DNA from: Corynebacterium aurimucosum ATCC 700975
Lineage (GTDB): Bacteria; Actinomycetota; Actinomycetes; Mycobacteriales; Mycobacteriaceae
Length of the DNA: 64,000 nucleotides
NCBI RefSeq assembly: GCF_000022905.1
Contig: NC_012590.1
Span: 1,054,001 to 1,118,000 of the forward strand
Reading direction: 5' to 3'
Below the pieces are notes generated by a model that ran no database searches, was not told where the DNA came from, and saw only the letters and a program-made list of their open reading frames with translations. How positions within the stretch are numbered: the first letter of the stretch is position 1; every line of letters begins with the position of its first letter. The position numbers and the translations under genes are program-made. This document shows, in pieces, positions 27,224-34,882 of this stretch.

Positions 27224-28309
27224 ATGAGCCGCACGCCGCTTGGACACACACTCCCGGATTTTCCGTGGAACTCGCTTGCTGACGCCAAGAAGAAAGCGCA
27301 GGCGCACCCGGACGGGATCGTTGACCTATCGGTGGGCAATCCCGTTGATCCAGTTGCCCCTGGCGTGCAGTTAGCGCTGTCCGCAGCGGCCGAGGCTCCC
27401 GGCTATCCGCAGACACAGGGTACCCCGGAGCTGCGCGAGGCCATTGCGAAGGCGCTGCAGCGCCGCTACAACATGAACGTGGACGCGGTGCTGCCGGTCA
27501 TCGGCACCAAGGAGGCCATCGCGTGGCTGCCCACCTTGCTGGGCATGCGCGGCGAGACCGTGGCTTTCCCGACGGTGGCTTATCCCACCTATGAAGTCGG
27601 TGTGCTTCTGGCCGGTGCCAAGCCTCTGCGCGCTGACGAGGACTTCGAAGACGCCTCGCTGGTATTCATCAACTCGCCGTCGAATCCGACGGGCCGGGTA
27701 TTGGGTGTCGAGAAGCTGCGTGAGATCGTCGCCTGGGCGCGCGCGAACAATGCCATCGTGGCCTCGGACGAGTGCTACATGGGCTTGGGCTGGGATGATG
27801 AGAACCCGCCGGTGTCCATCCTGGATCCGCGCGTGACTGATGGTGACAACACCAGGCTCATCGCCATGCATTCGCTGTCCAAGAGCGCGAACATGGCCTC
27901 CTACCGCGCCGGTTTCTTTGCGGGCGATGCCCAGCTGATCGCGGAGCTGTTGGAGCTGCGCAAGCACGCAGGGCTCATCGTTCCAGGCCCCATCCAGGCG
28001 GCCATGGTCGCCGCGCTTGACGACGACCCCTCCGAAGCCCTCCAGCGCCAACGCTACGCCGCGCGCCGTGTGGATCTCATGCGGGCGCTGACTGGCGCGG
28101 GCTTTAGGATCGAGCACTCCGAGGCTGGGCTCTACTTGTGGGCAACCCGCGGTGAGAACTGCCGCAAGACCGTCGACTGGCTGGCCGAGCGCGGCATCCT
28201 CGTTGCCCCCGGTGATTTCTACGGCCCAGCGGGCGAGCAGTACGTGCGCATCGGTCTGAACGGCACCGATGAGCGCATTGCAGCGGCCGTCGCGCGCCTG
28301 GCTGAGTAG
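27224..28309 (+). CDS. dapC: Succinyldiaminopimelate aminotransferase
   Basis: Class I/II PLP aminotransferase of 361 aa in the succinylase branch of lysine and diaminopimelate synthesis. It converts N-succinyl-2-amino-6-ketopimelate to succinyl-diaminopimelate. Visible marks are NSPSNPTGRVLG, SDECYMGLGW, and the PLP lysine in HSLSKSANMASYRAGF (about residue 223). ATG 27224 has CAGGAG upstream, overlapping the fdxC stop. The partner enzymes DapD and DapE are encoded at 33893-34864 and 36333-37421. Confidence 0.93.
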   Translation: MSRTPLGHTLPDFPWNSLADAKKKAQAHPDGIVDLSVGNPVDPVAPGVQLALSAAAEAPGYPQTQGTPELREAIAKALQRRYNMNVDAVLPVIGTKEAIAWLPTLLGMRGETVAFPTVAYPTYEVGVLLAGAKPLRADEDFEDASLVFINSPSNPTGRVLGVEKLREIVAWARANNAIVASDECYMGLGWDDENPPVSILDPRVTDGDNTRLIAMHSLSKSANMASYRAGFFAGDAQLIAELLELRKHAGLIVPGPIQAAMVAALDDDPSEALQRQRYAARRVDLMRALTGAGFRIEHSEAGLYLWATRGENCRKTVDWLAERGILVAPGDFYGPAGEQYVRIGLNGTDERIAAAVARLAE

Positions 28310-29116
28310 ATGGCCTTTCGCCCGCCGGCGCGGGAGGGGATTAGCCCGCGTAAGGTGATGCTGACTGGCATCGTGCCCGCCACTCCTACCTATTGGGCAG
28401 GTGAGGCGGGCGATTCCGCGTTTTCGCCCGGTACTCGATTGGAGCCCGGCACCGTGCTGCCCGGCCCGACGCTGGCCTGGTATCACCCCTCGGTACCTTC
28501 CGAAGAGCCTATTCTCTTTGATTACCGCGTGGTGTTTGAAGACGGGGACCTGATAGTCGCGGACAAGCCGCACTTTCTGCCCACGACGTCGAACGGGCGC
28601 ATTGTGCGCGAGACCCTCCAAACCCGCTTGCGCGTGGACCTTAATGAGGACTCCATCGTGCCGCTGCACCGGCTGGACCGGTTGACTTCGGGGTTGGTGC
28701 TGTGCTCGCGCAATCCCCGCACGCGCGCTGCGTATCAGCAACTCTTTCAGAAGCGTGTGGTGGTGAAGCACTACCGGGCTCAGGTGGCCGCGCCCTTCTC
28801 CTTCGACGGCACTGTACGGCTGGGTATGCGGCGCGTGCGGGGTGAGCGCCAGGTCCGCGTGGATTCCACCGGTACGCCTACGGTGACCCGCGTGCGTGCT
28901 AGTGGAACGACTGCCGATGTCTGGCCGCTCACCGGCCATACCCACCAGATCCGCGTGGTGCTCAATCACCTGGGACATCCGATTGTGGGGGATGATACTT
29001 ATCCCGTGGATCGAGGCTTGGATCTTTATGATTTCTCCACGCCGCTGCTGCTTTCCCATGTCGCTTTGAGTTTTAGCGATCCAGTTACCGGCCGCAAGCG
29101 TGAGTTTCAGCTGTGA
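28310..29116 (+). CDS. RluA-family RNA pseudouridine synthase
   Basis: Pseudouridine synthase of 268 aa. The catalytic motif HRLDRLTSGLVL (Asp at about residue 124) is that of the RluA/RluC/RluD family. An N-terminal extension of about 60 residues resembles the S4-less start of the actinobacterial form that acts on 23S rRNA. GHTHQIRVVLNHLGHPIVGD and the C-terminal helix complete the fold. The ATG is the codon directly after the dapC stop, so it belongs to the same transcription unit. The exact uridine target cannot be told. Confidence 0.9.
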   Translation: MAFRPPAREGISPRKVMLTGIVPATPTYWAGEAGDSAFSPGTRLEPGTVLPGPTLAWYHPSVPSEEPILFDYRVVFEDGDLIVADKPHFLPTTSNGRIVRETLQTRLRVDLNEDSIVPLHRLDRLTSGLVLCSRNPRTRAAYQQLFQKRVVVKHYRAQVAAPFSFDGTVRLGMRRVRGERQVRVDSTGTPTVTRVRASGTTADVWPLTGHTHQIRVVLNHLGHPIVGDDTYPVDRGLDLYDFSTPLLLSHVALSFSDPVTGRKREFQL

Positions 29117-29224
29117 GATTGGGCGCTATCGGGGCGTGCGGTTTAGTTTGTGCTGAGAGACGGACTAAACTTCGTACGAAGTTTTATTCATCATAATTGA
29201 GCATTTTGTACGAAGGGCGTGTCC

Positions 29225-29788
29225 ATGGCGGATCTGAGCTTTGCTCGCTTTGCCTCGAATCTTGGTCAGTTCATCAAGTTTGGTCTGGTTGGCGGTTCAG
29301 GCGCGTTGGTCAATATTGCAGTTTCAATCCTGGCCGCAAAGTGTGGATTGTCCTGGTTCGGCGCTACGCCGCATGACGCGATGTTCAACCTCTTCGGCAC
29401 CCAGTTTCACGTGCGCTGGTTTATGTTCTTTTCCACGATTGCCTTCTTGGTGGCGAATACCTGGAACTACCAGCTCAACCGCATGTGGACCTTCAAATCC
29501 GTCAACAAGGTGTCGTGGCTGCGCGGGTTCTTCCCGTTCCTCATTACGGGCATTGGCGCGTATTTGGTGACACTTGCGGTGCAGTACCTGCTGATGAACC
29601 CGACCTCGCCGCTGCAGCTTCCGCCTCATATTTTCGACGACACCACCGGCTTCCGCACCATGTACTACTGGGCTAATGCGATTTCAATCGTGGTTGCCAT
29701 GCCGATTAACTTCATCTTCAACAAGTTGTGGACCTTCCGCTCGACGCCCAAGAAGGCGGTCGTGGTCCACGAGACCGAGCCGGCTTAA
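29225..29788 (+). CDS. GtrA-family membrane protein
   Basis: A 187-aa integral membrane protein with four helices (about residues 15-35, 55-75, 98-118 and 145-165). The GtrA signature QFIKFGLVGGSGALVNIAVS opens the protein, and NYQLNRMWTFKS and NFIFNKLWTFRS end helices 2 and 4. Family members are thought to move polyprenyl-linked sugars across the membrane for cell-wall glycans such as arabinogalactan. ATG 29225 is preferred to GTG 29219, since GAAGGG lies 7 bp before the ATG. It is followed by two 62-bp repeats. Confidence 0.9.
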   Translation: MADLSFARFASNLGQFIKFGLVGGSGALVNIAVSILAAKCGLSWFGATPHDAMFNLFGTQFHVRWFMFFSTIAFLVANTWNYQLNRMWTFKSVNKVSWLRGFFPFLITGIGAYLVTLAVQYLLMNPTSPLQLPPHIFDDTTGFRTMYYWANAISIVVAMPINFIFNKLWTFRSTPKKAVVVHETEPA

Positions 29789-29811
29789 TATCGGCCCTTC
29801 GCCCCGCCCCT

Positions 29812-29873
29812 CCCTTCGCGCTCACCAGCGTCGACCGGCGGGGCCTTTTCGTTGCTGCGGTGAGCGGGAAGGG
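29812..29873. repeat. 62-bp inverted-arm element 1
   Basis: Left arm CCCTTCGCGCTCACCA (29812-29827), right arm CGGTGAGCGGGAAGGG (29858-29873), with a variable 30-bp centre. First of ten related elements in the window, of which eight are exactly 62 bp. Confidence 0.85.
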
Positions 29874-29894
29874 AGAGCGTCGACAAGCCCTGCA

Positions 29895-29956
29895 CCCTTC
29901 GCGCTCACTGGCGCCCGCAAATAGCAAAACCTGCCGTCCGCGGTGAGCGCGAAGGG
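29895..29956. repeat. 62-bp inverted-arm element 2
   Basis: Left arm CCCTTCGCGCTCACTG, right arm CGGTGAGCGCGAAGGG, variable 30-bp centre. It starts 21 bp after element 1 and ends 28 bp before the stop of the convergent membrane-protein gene. Confidence 0.87.
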
Positions 29957-29984
29957 AGGGGGATGCGACGGAAGGGAGAGCTGC

Positions 29985-30476
29985 CTAGTCGTCGAGTTCG
30001 GCGTCCAGGCGCTCTTGGTCGCAGCGGTGCTGAAGGCGGCGGATGAATGGGGCGAGGATTAGGACAGTGATAGCGCCAACTGCGGTGCCGGCTAGATAGG
30101 CGGTGGGGTTGTGGCCGTCGGCTGGCGCATAGGCGTTATAAGCGACTCCCGTGAAAATCGCAATTACCGGTATGAAGTAAACGGCCATTGCAGCCCAGTT
30201 GCGGCCAGCAAGTGGGGTAGCGACGCGTTTGCGTAGCCATGCCGTGCCGATGGCATTGCCGATGACAGACGGCGCGATGGCGAGGAAGCAGAGCATGCTC
30301 ATTTGACCAGGAAGGACCCAGGCAAGGATGGCTGCTGCGACGAGTTCGAGGAACATCGTCGGGGAAGCACTGATGGTGAGGGCCTTGTAGCAAGTTTCGC
30401 GTTCGAATTCGTCGTGGGAGGCGCGCTCGATCTCGTTGAGGGTGTAGTTAGCAAGGGCGTTAATCATGTTGTTCAT
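29985..30476 (-). CDS. Small membrane protein beside a decayed regulator
   Basis: A 163-aa protein with an amphipathic N-terminal part (MNNMINALANYTLNEIERASHDEFERE) and four hydrophobic helices, ending in a basic, then acidic, tail (FIRRLQHRCDQERLDAELDD). The layout XRE regulator followed by a DUF3169-like membrane protein of this size is common in Firmicutes and actinobacteria. ATG 30476 was chosen because the upstream continuation of the same frame belongs to the frameshifted regulator. With that frame repaired, the two genes would overlap by 17 bp. Function unknown. Confidence 0.65.
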   Translation of the reverse strand: MNNMINALANYTLNEIERASHDEFERETCYKALTISASPTMFLELVAAAILAWVLPGQMSMLCFLAIAPSVIGNAIGTAWLRKRVATPLAGRNWAAMAVYFIPVIAIFTGVAYNAYAPADGHNPTAYLAGTAVGAITVLILAPFIRRLQHRCDQERLDAELDD

Positions 30477-30668
30477 CTCCAAAGACTTCTTCGACGGTTT
30501 TCCTAATTCGCGGCAAATACCGAGAGCTAGGTACACAGATGGGGAGTAGTTGCCGCGCTCGATATTGGCGATAGTTTGACGGGAAACGCCCGCCCGTTCA
30601 GCGAGGTCAGCTTGAGACATCTCGAGCTACCGACGCCATTTGCGGACCATATTCTGGTGCTCGGCCAT
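30460..30668 (-). pseudogene. XRE-type HTH regulator, broken by a nonsense codon and a frameshift
   Basis: ATG 30668, with AAAGGAG upstream, begins a small Cro/C1-type repressor of about 68 aa. Codon 14 is TAG (30627-30629), right where homologues read a Glu or Gln before LEMSQADLAERAGVS. The helix-turn-helix follows (SRQTIANIERGNYSPSVYLA). Near 30487 the run AAAA before CCGTCG lacks one A: restoring it gives GKTVEEVFGDEQHD-stop, the usual end of this family. The frameshift now fuses the HTH frame with the downstream membrane-protein gene. Translation from the internal ATG 30620 could still make a partial protein. Confidence 0.8.
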
Positions 30669-30736
30669 GTAGTCTCCTTTACGGTGTGTCGCGCTTACAT
30701 GTCTTAATGTAAAGAAAACTTGTCATGCAGGCAGGG

Positions 30737-31600
30737 TTACATGCAAACATGCCATTCCCAGAAGGGCTGCATCACCACAGCCGGAAGCTTCGGTTTACGC
30801 CCTTTGAGCTGTTCAAGTGTGGTTTTGATGAGAAGTACGGCATCGTCGAGGTGGTAGCGGATATCGTCGGCAGTAAAGCGCAAAACCGTATATCCATGAG
30901 CCACTGCGGCGTTCTGCTTCGAGCGGTCTGCTTGAAAAGCACGACTATGTTTGTGGTGCTCCCAGCCGTCGACCTCGACGATGAGCTTGCCCATCTTCAA
31001 GTCAAAGCGGTAGTTCGCAATGAGCGCGTTGTGCTCGGGAAAGATCCCGTCCGCTCGTAGCCTTCGGCTCAGCTGGCGCTCCGGCACGCTGTCCGCGCCG
31101 ATGGGCGTGTGACGAATAGTCTCCTTCAAACGCCGGGGAATCCGACGCATTCTCCGCTGGTCTTTGCTCAAGCGCTCAGGCCCAGTCTTGCCTCGATAGT
31201 GTTCTTCCAGCAGCTGCCCGCAAGCGGATGCTAAACGACGGGCAGCCCACAGCACCTGGACCACAGGCAGGTCATTCACCTTGGTTGTAGCCGAAAGCCG
31301 CGAATGTGTCACCCGAAAGTTCTTCCCTTTGAGCGTGCGCGGTCCCTCGGCTTCCAGCGGGAACGTCAACTTCCGTCCCAAGTGAATCTCCCGCGCGGTC
31401 TTACCCGTGAAATGTATTCGACTCAGCCCGTGAGCCAGGGCGCGTGCCACGGCCAGCGGCGACCACTCATCGCTGTAAATTCCCCGGTGTACACGAAAGA
31501 GTTTTCCCGCGCGGAGCTTCCGCCTGATTGCCTCCTTGCTCAGTCCCATCTCACGGAGCTCCGCGGTTGTCCATGCCTTCATGAAGCTCAAGGTATGCAT
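30737..31600 (-). CDS. DUF559/Vsr-like nuclease-fold protein with N-terminal AbiEi-like region
   Basis: A 287-aa protein. Residues about 1-60 resemble the winged-helix start of AbiEi-type antitoxins (AWTTAELREMGLSKEAIRRKLRAGKLFRVHRGIY). The C-terminal about 110 residues form a DUF559 domain of the PD-(D/E)XK nuclease group: ALIANYRFDLKMGKLIVEVDGWEHH, then RSKQNAAVAHGYTVLRFTADDI. The catalytic Asp, Glu and Val-Asp positions are kept. Such proteins are common in actinobacteria as single accessory genes; biological role unknown. It is flanked on both sides by clusters of the 62-bp repeats. Start ATG 31600; ATG 31582 is possible. Confidence 0.75.
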   Translation of the reverse strand: MHTLSFMKAWTTAELREMGLSKEAIRRKLRAGKLFRVHRGIYSDEWSPLAVARALAHGLSRIHFTGKTAREIHLGRKLTFPLEAEGPRTLKGKNFRVTHSRLSATTKVNDLPVVQVLWAARRLASACGQLLEEHYRGKTGPERLSKDQRRMRRIPRRLKETIRHTPIGADSVPERQLSRRLRADGIFPEHNALIANYRFDLKMGKLIVEVDGWEHHKHSRAFQADRSKQNAAVAHGYTVLRFTADDIRYHLDDAVLLIKTTLEQLKGRKPKLPAVVMQPFWEWHVCM

Positions 31601-31815
31601 TGCTTCACGACGCGTCGATAGTCAACTTCCTACCTGTGGATAACTCGGGTTCGAAGCCCAGTTTTCCGGGGGTTATGTTGACGTGTCGCTAATTTTCCTG
31701 CGGCATTCATCTCCATTATCTCTTGGCTAGCCCCATTGGGGACTCCGCCAAGTAGCAAATAGCACAGCCTGGCTGCTCGGCCCAGCCCACGTCCTTCGTA
31801 CGGGTGCTGGCCCTA

Positions 31816-31877
31816 CCCTTCGCGGCCATCGGAATCGATTCTGTGCCCTTAAAGCAATCGCTGGTGAGCGCTAAGGG
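31816..31877. repeat. 62-bp inverted-arm element 3 (variant left arm)
   Basis: Left arm CCCTTCGCGGCCATCG, right arm TGGTGAGCGCTAAGGG. The left arm differs from the family consensus after CCCTTCGCG but matches the left arm of element 7, so this is a subtype rather than random decay. Confidence 0.7.
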
Positions 31878-31937
31878 CGGGGTGGCGATGTGGCGGGGTG
31901 GAGTTGCGGGGCGGAGAGGACCGCTGCCTGGACCCTA

Positions 31938-31999
31938 CCCCTGGCGCTCACCTGGATCGCTGATTAGCTGCTAGAGCGTTCGGCGGTGATCGCGAAGGG
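31938..31999. repeat. 62-bp inverted-arm element 4
   Basis: Left arm CCCCTGGCGCTCACC (13 of 15 bases as consensus), right arm CGGTGATCGCGAAGGG, total 62 bp. Confidence 0.8.
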
Positions 32000-32046
32000 T
32001 GGAGCTTGGTTGGAAACTACATCGGAGCCGGGAATTGCATCGAGCG

Positions 32047-32108
32047 CCGTTCGCGCTCACCGAGTGCTCATTGCCGACGCCCCACGTCCCAGCCGTGAGC
32101 GTGAAGGG
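32047..32108. repeat. 62-bp inverted-arm element 5
   Basis: Left arm CCGTTCGCGCTCACCG, right arm CCGTGAGCGTGAAGGG, total 62 bp. Each arm carries a single-base change (two in the right arm) relative to consensus. Confidence 0.82.
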
Positions 32109-32146
32109 AAGAGGTAGAGGGGAAGAGGTGCCGCTCGGGTCCACCT

Positions 32147-32209
32147 ACCTTTGCGCTCACGGTGGCAGGCGCCTGTCATTGCTCGCCCATTGTTGGTGAT
32201 CGCGAAGGG
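32147..32209. repeat. Inverted-arm element 6 (63 bp)
   Basis: Left arm ACCTTTGCGCTCACGG, right arm TGGTGATCGCGAAGGG. It is one base longer than the standard element and shares the GGTGATCGC right-arm variant with element 4. Confidence 0.75.
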
Positions 32210-32240
32210 CGCTTGTCGGGGTGACGGCTCACGCGGTATG

Positions 32241-32302
32241 CCCTCGGCGGCCATGGGTATCGGAGAAACGGCGCTACATCGTGCGCTGGTGAGCGCGAAG
32301 GG
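32241..32302. repeat. 62-bp inverted-arm element 7 (variant left arm)
   Basis: Right arm TGGTGAGCGCGAAGGG is close to consensus. The left arm CCCTCGGCGGCCATGG resembles that of element 3. The total is again 62 bp, although the left arm would be missed by a consensus search. Confidence 0.65.
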
Positions 32303-32373
32303 GTGGAGTGACAGCGAGGAAGGGGCGCGGTTGCGAGAAGAGGCGCGGAGGCGAGCAGGGCGGCGAGGAGCGG

Positions 32374-33804
32374 CTAGCGGGTTTCGAGTTCCTCTGCGGT
32401 AGGTAAGGGCAGCCGGGCTGTAGGGGAGATGCCGCGGGCCTTGGCATTGATGACGCCGGCGATGGCTAGCACAGCGAACATGGTGGCGGCGGAGAAGAGC
32501 TGGATGCGGGCGGAGGCGTCGCTAAGCATGAGGACTGCAATGGCCGCAAAGAGCGCCAGGGCGAACCACGTGAGATAGGGGTAGGCCCACATGCGCACCG
32601 GCAGCGGGTGGATGGCCTCGAGCTGCGGGCGCAGGCGCAACTGGCTCACCGCGATGAAGACCCACACGATGAGCAGCGAGGCGCCGGCGGCATTGAGCAT
32701 AAAGGATAGCAGCCACCCGGTGTCCGCATAGTTCAGAACAACCATCACCGCGGAGAGGATGACCGACAACGCGATGGCCGCGGTCGGGACGCCGCGACGG
32801 TCGGTGGCGGCGAAGAGCTTCGGGGCTTCGCCGCGGCTAGCCAGCGAGTGCATCATGCGGGAGGAAGCGTAGATCTGCGCGTTGAAAGCAGAGAGCAGCG
32901 CGAGGACGATGACCACTTCCATGATGGCAGCAGCACCTGGGATTCCGGCGCGGTCCAAGACCATGGTGAAGGGCGACTCGGCGGCAGACTGCGCGGAGCC
33001 GAGCGAAGAATAGGGCAGGAGGAAGGTGATGACGAGGACGGAGCCCAGGTAGAACACCGAAATGCGCGTAATGGTGGTGCGCACTGCGTTGACGAGGGAT
33101 TTCTCGGGGTCCTCGGATTCCGCCGCGGCAATGGCGACGACCTCGATGCCGCCGAACGCGAAGGCCACGGCGAGCAGACCGGCGGCCACACCGCCGAGGC
33201 CGTTGGGCATGAAGCCGTCGGCAAGAAAGACGGACGTGCCGATGAAGGTGTGGCCGGGGAGAAGACCGAAGATGAGCAGCGCACCGATGACAAGGAAAGA
33301 AATGATGACGGCGACCTTAATGAAGGCGAACCAGTACTCGAACTCGCCAAACAAGCGCACCCGCAGCAGGTTGATGGTGCCGAAGAGCGCCACGCAGACG
33401 GCCGCGGGGATCCACGGCGGGCAATTAAACCACGCGCCGATGAATCCGGCGGCCCCGGTGATTTCCGCGCCCAGGACCGCGACGGTGGCAAGCCAATAAA
33501 TCCAGCCCTGTGTAAATCCAGCCCAGCGGCCGATACCGTGCTCCGCGTATTCGGAGAAGGATCCAGATGCGGGGATAACCGTGCCCATCTCACCGAGCAT
33601 CTGCATGACCAAGATGGCAAGGAAACCAGCGACGAGGTAGGCCAAGAGGACCGCAGGACCGGCGGCAGAAATGCCAACGCCGGTGCCTAAGAAAAGACCG
33701 GCGCCAATGGTGGAGCCCAGCCCCATCATGGTCAGGTGGCGGACCTTCAAGCCGCTGCCGAGTGAGCGAGAGGAGGAATCGTTTTGAGCAGTCACCTTTA
33801 GCAT
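32374..33804 (-). CDS. Amino-acid permease (APC superfamily, AroP/GabP type)
   Basis: Proton-coupled amino-acid importer of 476 aa with 12 hydrophobic helices. The family opening LKVRHLTMMGLGSTIGAGLFLGTG lies at about residues 20-43, followed by GEMGTVIPASGSFSEYAEHGIG, and AFGGIEVVAIAAAESEDPEKSL, the conserved loop of the amino-acid transporter family. The central part is close to the permease at 34883-36241, so the two are paralogues around dapD. Start: ATG 33804, or GTG 33795, which lies 7 bp after TACAAT and could be leaderless. The substrate cannot be told. Confidence 0.85.
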   Translation of the reverse strand: MLKVTAQNDSSSRSLGSGLKVRHLTMMGLGSTIGAGLFLGTGVGISAAGPAVLLAYLVAGFLAILVMQMLGEMGTVIPASGSFSEYAEHGIGRWAGFTQGWIYWLATVAVLGAEITGAAGFIGAWFNCPPWIPAAVCVALFGTINLLRVRLFGEFEYWFAFIKVAVIISFLVIGALLIFGLLPGHTFIGTSVFLADGFMPNGLGGVAAGLLAVAFAFGGIEVVAIAAAESEDPEKSLVNAVRTTITRISVFYLGSVLVITFLLPYSSLGSAQSAAESPFTMVLDRAGIPGAAAIMEVVIVLALLSAFNAQIYASSRMMHSLASRGEAPKLFAATDRRGVPTAAIALSVILSAVMVVLNYADTGWLLSFMLNAAGASLLIVWVFIAVSQLRLRPQLEAIHPLPVRMWAYPYLTWFALALFAAIAVLMLSDASARIQLFSAATMFAVLAIAGVINAKARGISPTARLPLPTAEELETR

Positions 33805-33849
33805 TGTAGGCAGCCGCCAAGGTGTTTGGGCATAAAGGGGCCCGGGATC

Positions 33850-33877
33850 AAGAAAAGCCCCCGCAGTAACCGGGGGC
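33850..33877 (-). terminator. Rho-independent terminator of dapD
   Basis: On the minus strand GCCCCCGG (33877-33870) pairs with a GC-rich arm ending at 33857 around a TTACTG loop, followed by TTTTCTT (33856-33850). It lies 16 bp beyond the dapD stop and separates it from the permease gene. Confidence 0.85.
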
Positions 33878-33892
33878 CTCAACTAGCAGCGT

Positions 33893-34864
33893 TTAGTTCT
33901 TGTGCAGGTCCTCGTTGAGGGCCACAGCCTCAGACTTCCACTCCACGGCCTCGACGGCGCCGGTTACGGAGTTGCGGCGCAGCAGTACGCCGGAGACACC
34001 AGAGAGCTTGGAACCCTTGATGGTGTCGCCCTCAGACAAGCCCAGGGCTTCCGCGATCTTGCCAAAGACGGCAATCTTGGTACCGGCGGTGACGTAGAGG
34101 CCGGCTTCGACGACGGCGTCGTCGCCAAGCGAAATGCCCACGCCGGAGTTCGCGCCGAGCAGGCAGCGCTCACCGATGGAGATGACCTCCTTGCCGCCGC
34201 CGGAGAGGGTGCCCATGATGGAGGCGCCGCCGCCGATATCGGAGCCATCGCCCACGACAACGCCCGCGGAAATACGGCCCTCGACCATGGAGGCGCCCAG
34301 GGTTCCAGCGTTGAAGTTGACGAAGCCCTCGTGCATCACGGTGGTGCCCTCAGCGAGGTGGGCGCCCAGGCGCACGCGGTCGGCGTCACCAATGCGCACG
34401 CCCGACGGAACAACGTAGTCCACCATGCGCGGGAACTTATCGACGGAGTAGACCACGACCGGACCGCGGGAAGCGAGGCGGCCGCGGACCATCTGGAAAT
34501 CGGCAACCGCGCAGGGGCCGTAGTTGGTCCACACCACGTTGGCCAGCTTGCCGAAGATACCGTCCACGTTCAGGCCGTGAGGCTTGACTGCGCGGTGAGA
34601 GAGCAGGTGCAGGCGCAGGTAGGCGTCGTAGGTGTCGGCAGGAGCCTCGTCCAGATCCTTGATGGAGGTCTCCACCGCGATGCGGGCTACGCCGCGCTCC
34701 TCGTCGGGACCAACCAGGTCAGCGAACTGCTGTGGAACCTCCTCCAAGCGCTCGGTGCCGCTGGCTTCTACAGAGATATCGGTGTGAACTGCGGGGAACC
34801 AGACGTCCAGGACGGTGCCGTCATGGGTAATGGTTGCCAGGCCGCGTGCGGATGCTGAAGTCAT
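33893..34864 (-). CDS. dapD: Tetrahydrodipicolinate N-succinyltransferase
   Basis: Trimeric left-handed beta-helix acyltransferase of 323 aa. It uses succinyl-CoA to make N-succinyl-2-amino-6-ketopimelate in diaminopimelate synthesis. Hexapeptide repeats are visible from about residue 160 to 270 ([25 protein letters not shown]..., [20 protein letters not shown]). The N-terminal about 130 residues are the actinobacterial DapD extension. ATG 34864 lies 8 bp after TAGGGT with no ribosome site, so the mRNA is probably leaderless. DapC and DapE are encoded nearby. Confidence 0.95.
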   Translation of the reverse strand: MTSASARGLATITHDGTVLDVWFPAVHTDISVEASGTERLEEVPQQFADLVGPDEERGVARIAVETSIKDLDEAPADTYDAYLRLHLLSHRAVKPHGLNVDGIFGKLANVVWTNYGPCAVADFQMVRGRLASRGPVVVYSVDKFPRMVDYVVPSGVRIGDADRVRLGAHLAEGTTVMHEGFVNFNAGTLGASMVEGRISAGVVVGDGSDIGGGASIMGTLSGGGKEVISIGERCLLGANSGVGISLGDDAVVEAGLYVTAGTKIAVFGKIAEALGLSEGDTIKGSKLSGVSGVLLRRNSVTGAVEAVEWKSEAVALNEDLHKN

Positions 34865-34882
34865 AGGCTCACACCCTAGCAG

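Larger units (their letters stand above)
31601..32373. other. 773-bp intergenic region filled by 62-bp repeats
   Basis: No gene is seen; open frames on both strands are short and cross the repeats. About 310 of the last 560 bases are elements 3 to 7 of the inverted-arm family. The first 190 bases hold nothing I recognise. Confidence 0.7.

Noticed and set aside
27371..29059. 562-codon minus-strand frame opposite dapC and the pseudouridine synthase
   Set aside because: It runs across two well-identified plus-strand genes and shows no family features.
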